From an uncultured Aquimarina sp. (GTDB lineage: Bacteria; Bacteroidota; Bacteroidia; Flavobacteriales; Flavobacteriaceae): 64,000 nucleotides of DNA. The notes below the pieces were generated by a model. That model made no database searches and was not told the origin of the DNA. It saw nothing but the letters and a program-made list of their open reading frames with translations. Shown here one piece after another: positions 46,343 to 58,973 of this stretch; within the stretch, counting starts at the first letter, position 1; each line of letters begins with the position of its first letter. The stretch covers positions 186,001-250,000 of the forward strand of contig CANNBP010000003.1 in NCBI GenBank assembly GCA_947502885.1, written 5' to 3'. A program made the position numbers and the translations under genes.

Positions 46343-46804
46343 CTACTTTTTGCTTTCTGATAGTTCCAAGAAATTTTCAAATCTACTAAGTGTTCCTCCC
46401 CAACCATTATAAAATCCCATTTCTTCTTGTTGTCTACAATATTCTGATGTTGCATGAATTACACTAAATGTGAATTTTGTTTTACCTTCATGTTCTTCAA
46501 AAAGCATCTGTAATTCAACTCCTTCTGTCATAGGTTTAAAGTCTGCAGCGGTTCTTATCTTTTCGTGTTTGGTAATTTCTATATATACCCCCTCTGATAT
46601 AAACTCTTTTCCATCTGGCATAGGCATAACATATTTCCATTTTCCTCCGACGCGAAAGTCATGTTCAATTATTTTGATATTCATTCCCTCTGGTGCCCAC
46701 CATTTCAAAATATGATGAGACTGTGTCCAAGCATCCCATACTAATTTTAAAGGCGCCTTGAATATTTTTTCAATTGTTAAAGTCCTACTTTTAATATCAT
46801 TCAT
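46343..46804 (-). CDS. SRPBCC (AHSA1-like) protein
   Basis: This 153-residue START-like fold protein opens with RTLTIEKIFKAPLKLVWDAWT, then HHILKWWAPEGM, and ends with GFYNGWGGTLSRFENFLE. These are the conserved segments of the Aha1-like SRPBCC family. Bacterial members are usually encoded beside ArsR regulators, as here, where the start overlaps the ArsR stop by 8 bp. They bind hydrophobic ligands; the ligand is not known. Confidence 0.9.
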   Translation of the reverse strand: MNDIKSRTLTIEKIFKAPLKLVWDAWTQSHHILKWWAPEGMNIKIIEHDFRVGGKWKYVMPMPDGKEFISEGVYIEITKHEKIRTAADFKPMTEGVELQMLFEEHEGKTKFTFSVIHATSEYCRQQEEMGFYNGWGGTLSRFENFLELSESKK

Positions 46805-47126
46805 TATTAATGCTTTTGGATTGTATTTGATTTAAATAATTTTCAAAGGAGTCTATTCTATCTTCCCACAGCTTATTATACTGATTGATCCAAAGAAAGG
46901 CAGGAATTAATTTTTCTGGTCGAATTACACATATTCGTTCTCTACCTACTTGATTAAAGGTTATTATGTCACATTCACTCAAAATTTTAAGGTGTTTTGA
47001 AATAGCAGGTCTACTAATTTTGAACTTATTAGCTACCTCGTTAACTGTTAGCGTTTGAGTTGAAAGTAGTTCTATAATATCTCTTCGTATTGGGTCTGCA
47101 ATTGCTTGAAAAACATCTCTTCTCAT
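46797..47126 (-). CDS. ArsR-family regulator
   Basis: This 109-residue winged-helix protein has the helix-turn-helix TLTVNEVANKFKISRPAISKHLKIL at about residues 27-50 and RIDSFENYLNQIQ near the end. No metal-binding CxC cluster is present, so it belongs to the non-metal ArsR-SRPBCC pair type. It overlaps the SRPBCC gene by 8 bp. Two tandem GTAAC-N6-GTTAC-like sites lie directly in front of the start codon, consistent with self-repression. Confidence 0.93.
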   Translation of the reverse strand: MRRDVFQAIADPIRRDIIELLSTQTLTVNEVANKFKISRPAISKHLKILSECDIITFNQVGRERICVIRPEKLIPAFLWINQYNKLWEDRIDSFENYLNQIQSKSINNE

Positions 47127-47133
47127 AATTAAT

Positions 47134-47175
47134 GTAACCGATTAGTTACGAATATAAATGTAACTATCTGGTTAT
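47134..47175. promoter_or_regulatory. Two tandem GTAAC-N6-GTTAC operators of the ArsR gene
   Basis: Site 1 is GTAAC-N6-GTTAC at 47134-47149, a perfect palindrome, ending 8 bp from the ATG at 47126. Site 2 is GTAAC-N6-GTTAT at 47160-47175. They are 26 bp apart, about two and a half helical turns. An A/T-rich TACATTTA on the minus strand between them could be the -7 region, so bound ArsR would cover it. Confidence 0.75.
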
Positions 47176-47280
47176 ACAAATATTTTATATCAAACTTCTG
47201 TTAAGACATATTTTACTTATAAAAATACAAGGTTAGTATAGGCTAACATTTAGGAAGAACATATAAAAAGACATAGTTAG

Positions 47281-48093
47281 TTACTTATTTGTCCATTTTA
47301 TGCCTGAATAGAAACTATCCAGGTACAGCGAATTGTGTGTCTCTTCTGTATAGAGTTTTGTTTTTAAATTTACATTTTGACTCATTTCCAAAACCTCTAT
47401 TAATTCTATTATCTTTTTCCTATGAAACTCAGGAGTGGGTTGATAAGTCAAATGTATTTTAACTTTATTAGTTGTCTTCTGATTTTCTTTAAAAGACTTG
47501 ATCACTTCTCCATTACTATACCAAATTGAAGGGTCATACATATGAATTGCTTCAAAAGGATGGTCTTTTGATAAAATATACCCTCCAAAATAACCTCCAT
47601 AAGAATGCCCTATCAACGATTCATATCCATTGGTAGCGTAATTTTTATTAACATCTGGTATGAGTTCGTTTATCAAATATTCGTAAAATTTCTGTCCCCC
47701 TCCAGAATTTGATGAATTATACCAAGTAGAATCTACTTTATCTCCATCATATTCTATTCTTGATTCACTAAAGGTTAAATCAACTCCTCTTTTATTTTCC
47801 CAATCGATATGAGGAATACCAATTATAATAGATTTGTTAATCTTTTTATTAGCTCCCAAATCAAAAGTAATATTTCTTACCAAATCAAATCGCCACTCTG
47901 CATCTAAAACATAAACAACAGAATATTTTAAGCTATCAGAATAATTTAGAGGAAGGCTTACCCAATAATCTCTATTTTCATTAAGTTTTTGAGAAAACTT
48001 TTTATGCTTAATAGTTTTATTAATGCATATTGAATCTTGTGTATATACACTACATGTGATAAAGCAAACAAATAAATAACCAATATATTTCAT
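47281..48093 (-). CDS. Secreted alpha/beta hydrolase, esterase D/BesA type
   Basis: This 270-residue protein has a signal peptide (~18 residues, CSVYTQ). It shows the esterase pattern: DYWVSLPLNY, the strand YSVVYVLDAEWRF, and the nucleophile Ser164 in LIGHSYGGYFGGY, followed by an acidic MYDPSIW loop and a late catalytic His in TEETHNSLYL. It resembles siderophore- and feruloyl-type esterases (IroE/BesA, FeS). The substrate is unknown. It is the last gene of a minus-strand pair after the beta-galactosidase, with a 45-bp gap, so it may act on the same plant or algal material. Confidence 0.85.
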   Translation of the reverse strand: MKYIGYLFVCFITCSVYTQDSICINKTIKHKKFSQKLNENRDYWVSLPLNYSDSLKYSVVYVLDAEWRFDLVRNITFDLGANKKINKSIIIGIPHIDWENKRGVDLTFSESRIEYDGDKVDSTWYNSSNSGGGQKFYEYLINELIPDVNKNYATNGYESLIGHSYGGYFGGYILSKDHPFEAIHMYDPSIWYSNGEVIKSFKENQKTTNKVKIHLTYQPTPEFHRKKIIELIEVLEMSQNVNLKTKLYTEETHNSLYLDSFYSGIKWTNK

Positions 48094-48138
48094 ACCGTAT
48101 ACTAATTAGCAAATGCTCTAATCGTGTCTAACATTTGC

Positions 48139-51255
<3,117 letters not shown>

Positions 51256-51341
51256 TTATTTTATCTTTTATCTCAGTTTACGACAACGAAGAATGAAGGT
51301 TATTTTTTAATAAAAGAAACACATAAACCATTTCTAAAATT

Positions 51342-52805
51342 TTACAAACCGCTGATATAGCTTCCGTAAAGGTCTTTAAAACTGAATCCTTCTGACAACC
51401 TATATTTACTAAGTTTCTTATACTCTACCAATCCCCATAACAGAAACTCCATCATAAAGTATCTATCTTCATCTTTGATTTCTGGTTGAAACTTTTTCAT
51501 TATATTTTTAAGAGGGACAATACTATCTAGTTTTGATTTATACTCTTTATCAGATATGTCATCTAGTAATTCAAAACCAGTTTCTTCAAAAAACCAGGTA
51601 ATCAATTCTTGGTAGGGTTTTTCATCTCCTTCCTTTTCGAGTTTCTCAATTTTTGGAAAATACTCTGAAAATAATGTTTTTATGGCTTCTCCTATCAATG
51701 TATGCGCTACTGAAGATGCTCCTTCTTGTTCTCCTTCATAAACAAGTTCTACTTTTCCTGTTATTGCAGGTATAATTCCTATAAAGTCACTAAGACGTAA
51801 AGCGGTATGGTCAACTCCTAACTGTAATGCTCTATACTCTGCAGCACTTAACAAATTCTCATATGCTGTAATACTCATTCTGGCACTAACTCCACTTTTG
51901 TGATCTATGAATTCGCTTTCTCTTGCCTCAAAACTTATTTGTTCTAATATATCTCTTGCGACACCTGGAACATACACTACATCAGATTGTCTTGTATCTA
52001 ACTTAGCCTCTTGTTCTGTAATCGTTCTAGCAATCTCTATTGTTTCTGGATAATGTGTAAGAATTTGAGATCCAATTCTATCTTTTAGAGGAGTTACTAT
52101 ACTTCCTCTATTCGTATAATCTTCTGGATTTGCTGTAAATACAAACTGAATATCCAAAGGTAACCTAAGTTTAAACCCTCTTATCTGGATATCTCCTTCT
52201 TGCAAAATATTGAATAGGGCTACTTGTATTCGCGCCTGCAAATCAGGTAACTCATTAATTACAAATATACTACGGTTAGATCGTGGAATCATTCCAAAAT
52301 GAATTACACGATCATCAGCATAGCTTAGTTTAAGATTTGCTGCTTTTATAGGATCTACATCTCCTATAATATCTGCAACGGTTACATCTGGTGTTGCCAA
52401 TTTCTCTACAAACCTTTCTGATCTATGTAACCAAGTTATTGGGGTATCATCTCCCTTATCATTTATTATATTAGTTGCATATCTTGAAAGAGGGTTGAAT
52501 GGGTCATCATTGATTTCTGAGCCTGTAACAATAGGTATCCATTCATCTAATAAATTAGTCATCTGGCGTGCCAACCGTGTTTTGGCCTGCCCTCGTAACC
52601 CAAGTAAGTTTATATTATGTCTTGAGAGTATCGCTCTTTCTAATTCGGGAATTACCGTATGTTCGTAACCATGAATTCCTGTAAAAGTTTTTTCTTTATT
52701 ACTAATTTTTATTCTTAGGTTTTTTCTTAGTTCGTCTTTAATAGATATACTTTTATACCCTGCGCTTTTTAATTGTCCTAATGTCTTTATGGTTTCAATT
52801 TTCAT
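51342..52805 (-). CDS. AAA+ ATPase, magnesium-chelatase/MoxR-like
   Basis: This 487-residue cytoplasmic protein has Walker A GLRGQAKT (Lys75), a Walker B-like FVINE, a sensor segment FTANPEDYTNRGSIVTP and an arginine-rich lid region, the arrangement of the ChlI/MoxR branch. Such ATPases usually work with a von Willebrand A partner, and the VWA gene lies directly upstream (37-bp gap). The usual role is ATP-driven remodelling or metal insertion for a client protein; here the client is not evident. The C-terminal ~150 residues are helical. It is downstream of the VWA gene in the same operon. Confidence 0.9.
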   Translation of the reverse strand: MKIETIKTLGQLKSAGYKSISIKDELRKNLRIKISNKEKTFTGIHGYEHTVIPELERAILSRHNINLLGLRGQAKTRLARQMTNLLDEWIPIVTGSEINDDPFNPLSRYATNIINDKGDDTPITWLHRSERFVEKLATPDVTVADIIGDVDPIKAANLKLSYADDRVIHFGMIPRSNRSIFVINELPDLQARIQVALFNILQEGDIQIRGFKLRLPLDIQFVFTANPEDYTNRGSIVTPLKDRIGSQILTHYPETIEIARTITEQEAKLDTRQSDVVYVPGVARDILEQISFEARESEFIDHKSGVSARMSITAYENLLSAAEYRALQLGVDHTALRLSDFIGIIPAITGKVELVYEGEQEGASSVAHTLIGEAIKTLFSEYFPKIEKLEKEGDEKPYQELITWFFEETGFELLDDISDKEYKSKLDSIVPLKNIMKKFQPEIKDEDRYFMMEFLLWGLVEYKKLSKYRLSEGFSFKDLYGSYISGL

Positions 52806-52842
52806 ATCTTTTCTAATAAAACACCTGAATTAACTTTTAGTA

Positions 52843-53970
52843 TTACTTAATTTTCTTTTTCCTGTTAGTTTCATAATCTTCAAATATCATTTCACCCAGA
52901 CCTTTAAGACCCGTGTAAAATGCTTTACCTTGATTAGCATAGGTAAATTCTCTTACAAATTGCATTAAATATGGATCCTGAGCTATCATAAAAGTGGTAA
53001 TTGGTATATGTAGTTTTCTTGCCTGCTGTGCCATCATATAACACTTATTTACTATATGAGGATCCAAACCATTACTGTTTTTATAATATTGACCATCTGG
53101 CATTCTAAGACAACTAGGCTTACCATCTGTTATCATAAAGATTTGCTTATTCGTATTACGCTTTCTACGTAACATATCCATTGCAAGTTGTAACCCTGCT
53201 ACTGTATTAGTATGATATGGTCCCACTTGAAGATATGGCAAATCCTTGATACTAATTGGCCATGCATCATTACCAAAAACTAGGATATCGAGTGTATCTT
53301 TTGGGTATTTTGTTGTTATTAATTCTGCTAATGCCATAGCCACTTTTTTAGCCGGTGTAATGCGGTCTTCTCCATATAGAATCATACTATGACTAATATC
53401 AATCATTAATACCGTGCTCATTTGGGCTTTAAATTGAGCCTCTTCGACAACAAGGTCGTCTTCGGTAAAATGTAAATCATCTATCCCATGATTTATTTGA
53501 GCATTTTTAAGGCTTTCTGTCATCGAGATGCGCTCTAGAGAATCTCCATATTGATAATTCCTAAACTCCCCAGAATGCTCATCACCTTTACCCAAATAAT
53601 TCGTTCTATGATTACCTGATTTACTTCTTTTTAATTTACCAAAAATTTGATCCAATGCCCTTTTTCGAATAGCCTGCTCTGTCTTTGCCGTTATCGACAT
53701 TCCTCCTTTTCCTTCTGGTTTTATATCTTCGCGCAAATAGCCCTTCTTGATTAGATCTTGTACAAAATCATCAAGAGTGTAGTCTTCATCTGTTAATTGA
53801 TATTCTTTATCTAGTTCTTTCATCCAATCCAAAGCTTCTTCTAAATCTCCAGAAGTATGCGTAATAACTTCTTGAAAAATATCAAATAATTTATCAAAAA
53901 TAGATTGCTCGGGAGCTTCAAATGCCTGAAAAGCAAATCCTTTTTTAAATATTTTGCGTTCTCCACTCAT
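52843..53970 (-). CDS. VWA-domain protein, partner of the AAA+ ATPase
   Basis: This 375-residue cytoplasmic protein has a VWA domain (~185-345) with a metal-ion site DISHS (Asp191, Ser193, Ser195) and TDGKP as the second ligand loop. The N-terminal ~180 residues are helical, rich in acidic residues, and include the KGGMSITAKTEQAIRKRA segment also seen in other chelatase-associated VWA proteins. It is the first gene of the pair with the AAA+ ATPase, the layout of MoxR-VWA systems. No signal peptide or membrane anchor is present. Confidence 0.9.
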   Translation of the reverse strand: MSGERKIFKKGFAFQAFEAPEQSIFDKLFDIFQEVITHTSGDLEEALDWMKELDKEYQLTDEDYTLDDFVQDLIKKGYLREDIKPEGKGGMSITAKTEQAIRKRALDQIFGKLKRSKSGNHRTNYLGKGDEHSGEFRNYQYGDSLERISMTESLKNAQINHGIDDLHFTEDDLVVEEAQFKAQMSTVLMIDISHSMILYGEDRITPAKKVAMALAELITTKYPKDTLDILVFGNDAWPISIKDLPYLQVGPYHTNTVAGLQLAMDMLRRKRNTNKQIFMITDGKPSCLRMPDGQYYKNSNGLDPHIVNKCYMMAQQARKLHIPITTFMIAQDPYLMQFVREFTYANQGKAFYTGLKGLGEMIFEDYETNRKKKIK

Positions 53971-54269
53971 AAGCTAAAAGTAAAACAATTAATGAAAATA
54001 AGTCTTTATGAATCAAATATCTACCCAGAATTAACATTTGCTTTAACGTTGTTGTATTATTTAAAACACGCTTAAAAAATTAACATTATCATAAAAATTA
54101 TCATTTTTTTAACATATTTACCGATAATAAAGGCGCTTTAAATGTTAATTTTACATTACCCCTATTTTTATTGATAATTGTTAAAGCACTATAACAAATA
54201 CATATGACAATACTTATTAACTTAACGTAATTGCATATAATAGTATGTAATTCGTAAAATCATTAGATT

Positions 54270-54632
54270 ATGAAAAATTACATACTCTCTCTTTTAGTAC
54301 TTTCTACATTTTTTATAAGCCCAATCCAAGCTTATAATTCAAGTTATTTAATTACTGATAACGCATATGCTCAAAACCCAACTGATCGCAAACTATCTAC
54401 TGAAGAAGTGAAAGAACGAGGGTTAGATCTTTTGGCTAATCAAATCATAGAAAACCTTGATGAAGTCGATCTTAGAAAAATGGCTAGGTCGGCAATTTTT
54501 GAAACAACATATGGTTTTAGATGGAAAATGATTAATTTACATACAGGCAAAAAGATAATCATCAAAGTTAATAAGGACTTTAAGCTTATTTCTGCAAGGA
54601 CTACGGATAATTCAAAAATCATGACACCCTAA
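54270..54632 (+). CDS. Small secreted hypothetical protein
   Basis: This 120-residue protein has a signal peptide (~21 residues, FFISPIQAYNSS). The mature part has charged helices (EVKERGLDLLANQIIENLDEVDLRKMARSA) and a short strand-turn-strand (INLHTGKKIIIKVNK). I do not recognise the family. It stands alone between the VWA gene and the DASS transporter, with a ~300-bp AT-rich region upstream and ~180 bp downstream. Confidence 0.65.
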   Translation: MKNYILSLLVLSTFFISPIQAYNSSYLITDNAYAQNPTDRKLSTEEVKERGLDLLANQIIENLDEVDLRKMARSAIFETTYGFRWKMINLHTGKKIIIKVNKDFKLISARTTDNSKIMTP

Positions 54633-54814
54633 GGTGAAGTATAAAATACTTTCTTTTGTCTTTAAGCAGGTAATTAAATATATTTATATGGGTTAAAGTA
54701 GTATTTTGATAGAAAGTATATTATCATTGATCTTAACATTAATTCTTTTTCAATATTTTTACTATCTATTCTTAGTAAAAGGATTGATATTACGTTAAAA
54801 TCTATTGATATATA

Positions 54815-56287
54815 ATGAATCTAAACCTTAAAAAGATTGGTGCCATAAGTGGGCCCCTCATTTTCTTTCTAATCATATTATTTTTTCACCCAGAAGGCCT
54901 TAGTAAAGAATCCAATGCCATATTAGCAAGCACATTATGGATTGCAATATGGTGGATCACTGAACCTATTCCTATTGCTGTCACGTCATTACTTCCTATT
55001 GTCTTATTTCCTCTATCTGGGGGTATGGACATAAAAACTACAACTGCAGCGTTTGGCAATCCCACAATTTTCTTATATACAGGTGGCTTTATACTTGCTT
55101 TGGGTATAGAACGTTGGAATTTACATAAACGCATTGCACTTACTATTATAAATGTAATAGGAACAAACGTCAAGAATATGATTCTTGGTTTTATGATAGC
55201 TACAGCCTTTTTATCTATGTGGATTTCTAATACCGCGACTTCTGTTATGATGCTACCCATAGGTATTGCAATTATAACACAACTTACAGATAACCCTAAT
55301 ACAAGTATTAACGAAAATAAAATTTTTGGAAAAGCGCTAATGTTAAGCATAGCATATAGTGCATCTATTGGTGGCATAGCAACCATAATCGGTACCCCAA
55401 CCAATCTAATTTTATCTGGTGTTGTTAAGGAGGTATACAATTATGAAATTAGCTTTACACAATGGTTTTTAATCGGCATGCCCATTTCTATACTATTGCT
55501 ATTTATTTGTTGGTACTATTTAACAAACATTGCTTTTTCTTTTAAGCAAAAAACTTTTCCAGGAGGAAAAAACGAAGTCAAAAAACAACTAAAAGAACTA
55601 GGGCGATTATCCTTTGAAGAAAAACTAGTTCTTATAGTGTTTGTTGTAACCGCTTTCTCATGGATATCTAGATCTTTTTTACTGCAACCTATATTTCCGG
55701 CTATTAACGATACGATAATTGCAATCATTGCGGCTGTAGCTTTATTTATTTTACCTAGTAAGGAGAAAGGAAAACCACTAATGGATTGGAAATTTGCTGT
55801 AAAACTACCTTGGGGAATATTATTACTTTTTGGTGGTGGACTTGCACTTGCATCCGGATTTAAAGAGTCTGGACTTGCACTATGGATTGGTACTCAAATG
55901 ACATTATTAGATGGAATATTCCTACTTACTCTTTTAGCATTTATTGTAACTGTTGTTAACTTCTTAACAGAAATAACTTCTAACGTAGCAACAACATCAA
56001 TGCTATTACCTGTTTTAGCATCGATGGCGTTATCATTAGATGTACATCCGTTTATGCTAATGATAGGAGCCACAATAGCTGCATCTTGTGCTTTTATGCT
56101 TCCTGTAGCAACACCACCAAATGCTGTTGTTTTTGGGTCGGGCTATCTCACTATACCCGATATGATGAAAAAAGGATTTTGGTTAAACATTATATCTATT
56201 ATCCTAATCATTGGAGTTACTTATTATCTAGTACCAGTGTTATGGGGTTTTGACCCCACATCTTTTCCTCAAGAATTCAGAAAATAA
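54815..56287 (+). CDS. SLC13/DASS-family anion transporter
   Basis: This 490-residue inner-membrane protein has about 11-12 helices. The DASS sodium-coordination signatures are ISNTATSVMMLP near residue 132 and the second, EITSNVATTSMLLP near residue 391, in which SNT is replaced by SNV. The family signature AASCAFMLPVATPPNAVVF is at about 430. It should import dicarboxylates (succinate, malate) or sulfate with sodium. The second SNV motif is common in dicarboxylate members. The gene stands alone. Confidence 0.92.
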   Translation: MNLNLKKIGAISGPLIFFLIILFFHPEGLSKESNAILASTLWIAIWWITEPIPIAVTSLLPIVLFPLSGGMDIKTTTAAFGNPTIFLYTGGFILALGIERWNLHKRIALTIINVIGTNVKNMILGFMIATAFLSMWISNTATSVMMLPIGIAIITQLTDNPNTSINENKIFGKALMLSIAYSASIGGIATIIGTPTNLILSGVVKEVYNYEISFTQWFLIGMPISILLLFICWYYLTNIAFSFKQKTFPGGKNEVKKQLKELGRLSFEEKLVLIVFVVTAFSWISRSFLLQPIFPAINDTIIAIIAAVALFILPSKEKGKPLMDWKFAVKLPWGILLLFGGGLALASGFKESGLALWIGTQMTLLDGIFLLTLLAFIVTVVNFLTEITSNVATTSMLLPVLASMALSLDVHPFMLMIGATIAASCAFMLPVATPPNAVVFGSGYLTIPDMMKKGFWLNIISIILIIGVTYYLVPVLWGFDPTSFPQEFRK

Positions 56288-56452
56288 ACATTAATACTAT
56301 AGAACAGTTACATTATATATCTACTGAAATTGCTTTTGTTTGAGTCTCGCAATTTTCAACCAATTTTTGTATTTTTTGGTAGATCACTTGTTCCATTAGC
56401 ACTACAAACCGTATAATAACACGAGCTATAACGTGCGTAGCCTTTTAAGAAA

Positions 56453-56686
56453 CTACTTCAATAGTTGTTTTACCTCATCATATTCTTCCATATATTCCCA
56501 ATAAACAATTCTATCAAAAGCATATTCAATTAGTATAAAGTTCTCACTTACAGATAAAATTCTATCTACTGCTACAAGTTTTTTTGAAGCCTTTTCGACT
56601 TCTACTTCTTCAGTAATTTCTTGATTTCTGGCATCAAACCCATGGACAATAGTATGGTTTTTAAGAGTTAGTTCGATATATTTCAT
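56453..56686 (-). CDS. Hypothetical 77-residue protein
   Basis: A short acidic protein with alternating strands and a C-terminal helix (EEYDEVKQLLK), no signal peptide and no membrane segment. Its start ATG at 56686 follows an AT-rich leader. No family recognised. The region before it (56288-56452) is empty. It is probably real: the frame is open across the whole stretch with the normal low-GC codon use, but the evidence is otherwise weak. Confidence 0.5.
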   Translation of the reverse strand: MKYIELTLKNHTIVHGFDARNQEITEEVEVEKASKKLVAVDRILSVSENFILIEYAFDRIVYWEYMEEYDEVKQLLK

Positions 56687-56851
56687 TTTAGATTATTTAG
56701 TTCATTACAAATCTAGACACTTTTACCTTAACGTCTTATTAAGATTTTCAATATTTAATTTTATTAACTTAAACTTTAAATACAATAAAAATGTTTGCTG
56801 CGTTGCAAGCTATTCATATTAAAATCGACTCTTCATACAAATTATGTTATC

Positions 56852-58063
56852 ATGAATTTATCCAAAATAACTTTTACCAATAAAGAGGGACAAATACTTA
56901 ACGGCCGTATCGAACTTCCTATTAACCAACATCCGCATAATTTTGCAATATTTGCCCATTGCTTTACATGTAATAAAAACCTCGGAGCTGTACGAAATAT
57001 AAGTCGAAGTCTAACTTCTAAAGGTTTTGGGGTTCTTCGATTTGATTTTACTGGACTTGGTGAAAGCGAAGGAGATTTTTCTGATACCAATTTTTCTGGT
57101 AATGTAGAAGATCTTATAGCTGCCTCTGATTTCTTGGCTCAAGAATTTAAAGCTCCTACCCTATTAATTGGTCACTCACTAGGTGGTGCTGCAAGTATAT
57201 TTGCTGCCTCCAAGATTAATTCTATTCAAGCTGTAGCAACAATAGGTGCTCCATCAGACCCTTCTCATGTAGAGCATTTGTTAAAAAATGGTCTAGAAGA
57301 AATTGAAACCACGGGTAAAGCTATTATAAACTTAAGCGGTAGAGACTTTACCATTAAAAAGCAATTTATAGAAGATCTTAAAAATAAATCACTACCCAAT
57401 GTGGCCAAAAATTTAGGAAAAGCACTTTTGATAATGCACTCTCCTCAAGACACAACTGTTGGAATTTCTAATGCCGAAGAAATATATCATGCAGCCAAAC
57501 ACCCTAAAAGTTTTGTCACACTAGATGGAGCTGATCACTTATTAATGAAAAAAGAAGATTCCCTTTATGCCGGTAAAGTCATATCTGAATGGTCATCTCG
57601 ATACATAAAAATACCGCAATCCCAATTCGCAAAAAGCAATCATCAGGTAGTTGCTAGTTTAGGAAATGAGGACGGTTTTACAACCCAAATAAAGGTAGGA
57701 AATCATCATCTTATAGCAGACGAGCCAGAAAGTGTAGGAGGTAATAATTTTGGACCAACACCATATGAATATGTTTCTGCCGGTTTATCTGCGTGTACCG
57801 CAATGACCATTAAAATGTATGTAGCAAGAAAAGGATGGGATTTACAACACATAGAGGTGCATACGAACTATAGTAAATCTCACAGTATTGATTGCGAAGA
57901 TACAGAAAACCCTAAAGCCAAAATAGATACTTTTGAAAGAGAAATAAAGATTGAAGGCAACCTCGATGAAAAACAAATTTCTAGAATATTACAAATTGCA
58001 GACAAATGCCCAGTGCATAAAACTCTACATAGTGAAACTCAAATAATCACGACTTTACGTTAA
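56852..58063 (+). CDS. Alpha/beta hydrolase-OsmC fusion protein
   Basis: This 403-residue bifunctional protein starts at the ATG at 56852; the TTG at 56795 would add 19 residues that do not fit. Residues 1-250 form an alpha/beta hydrolase with nucleophile Ser109 (IGHSLGGAAS) and a late catalytic His (GADHLLM). Residues ~270-403 form an OsmC domain with the two redox cysteines Cys315 (LSACTAMT) and Cys386 (DKCPVHK). OsmC proteins reduce organic peroxides. The fusion is known in Bacteroidota and may cleave a peroxidised ester and detoxify the peroxide. It is followed 150 bp later by a superoxide dismutase. Confidence 0.92.
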   Translation: MNLSKITFTNKEGQILNGRIELPINQHPHNFAIFAHCFTCNKNLGAVRNISRSLTSKGFGVLRFDFTGLGESEGDFSDTNFSGNVEDLIAASDFLAQEFKAPTLLIGHSLGGAASIFAASKINSIQAVATIGAPSDPSHVEHLLKNGLEEIETTGKAIINLSGRDFTIKKQFIEDLKNKSLPNVAKNLGKALLIMHSPQDTTVGISNAEEIYHAAKHPKSFVTLDGADHLLMKKEDSLYAGKVISEWSSRYIKIPQSQFAKSNHQVVASLGNEDGFTTQIKVGNHHLIADEPESVGGNNFGPTPYEYVSAGLSACTAMTIKMYVARKGWDLQHIEVHTNYSKSHSIDCEDTENPKAKIDTFEREIKIEGNLDEKQISRILQIADKCPVHKTLHSETQIITTLR

Positions 58064-58215
58064 GAAAGTCATGCAGATAACTTATTACATTACTTATATA
58101 TACCGTTAACAATGGTGTATAAAGGTAAATAAAGAGGGATTTCTTATTTATTTTTTTGCAATAAACTAAAACTGCATTATCTTACCACAACAAACAAATA
58201 CAAGCCATAAACATT

Positions 58216-58812
58216 ATGAAAACATTAAAATTGATAGTACTTTCCCTATTATCTATTGCCATATTTGGTTGTAAAGGAGAGAAAAAGGAGTCAACAGATC
58301 AAAAAAATAATATTGAGGTTGAAAAAACCAAAACTGACCAAAAAGTAGAAGAAAACGAAACAAAACGAGTTGAATTTGATTTAGAGCCTAAAAATGACAG
58401 TAATGTTACTGGTAAAATTGTTTTTACCGAGTCTGAAGGAATGGTTAATATGATTGCTGAATTAAGTGGGCTTGAAGAAGGAGAACATGCAATACATATT
58501 CATGAAAAAGCAGATTGTAGTTCTGTCGATGGCAAATCTACAGGTGGACACTGGAACCCAACTATGGAACCACATGGGAAATGGGGTGCAAAAGAAGGAT
58601 ATCATAAAGGAGATATAGGTAATTTTAAAGTCGATGTAGAAGGAAAAGGGTCCTTGACATTTGCAACAAATGAATGGTGTATCGGATGTGATGATGACAG
58701 AAAAAACATCTTAGGAAAAGCAATTATTGTACATCAAGGTATTGATGATTTTACTTCTCAACCATCTGGAGCTGCAGGTAGTAGAGTAAGTTGCGGAGGT
58801 ATTATACAGTAA
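58216..58812 (+). CDS. sodC: Cu/Zn superoxide dismutase lipoprotein
   Basis: This 198-residue protein has a lipobox (AIFGC, Cys19) and an acidic linker to ~55. The enzyme domain then carries HIHEKADC (two copper His), TGGHWNPTMEPHG, YHKGDIGN (zinc site), and the IIVHQGIDDF and PSGAAGSRVSCGGI end. All the usual copper ligands and the disulphide cysteines appear to be present. It disproportionates superoxide at the outer-membrane or periplasmic face, anchored by lipid. Together with the hydrolase-OsmC gene it suggests an oxidative-stress pair. A terminator follows. Confidence 0.95.
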   Translation: MKTLKLIVLSLLSIAIFGCKGEKKESTDQKNNIEVEKTKTDQKVEENETKRVEFDLEPKNDSNVTGKIVFTESEGMVNMIAELSGLEEGEHAIHIHEKADCSSVDGKSTGGHWNPTMEPHGKWGAKEGYHKGDIGNFKVDVEGKGSLTFATNEWCIGCDDDRKNILGKAIIVHQGIDDFTSQPSGAAGSRVSCGGIIQ

Positions 58813-58835
58813 ACCAATACATACAAAATAAATAC

Positions 58836-58867
58836 AAGGAGACCATCAAGTATAGTCTCCTTTTTTT
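58836..58867 (+). terminator. Intrinsic terminator of sodC
   Basis: AAGGAGAC (58836-58843) pairs with GTCTCCTT (58855-58862), followed by TTTTTT. Confidence 0.8.
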
Positions 58868-58973
58868 ATAAAAACCGCTCATAATCATAGTACTATATGA
58901 TAATTACGTATTTATAACTTCTTAAAATCTAGTTTTAGTAAAATAAAATTAACTTTGTAACAAACCTTAACCA

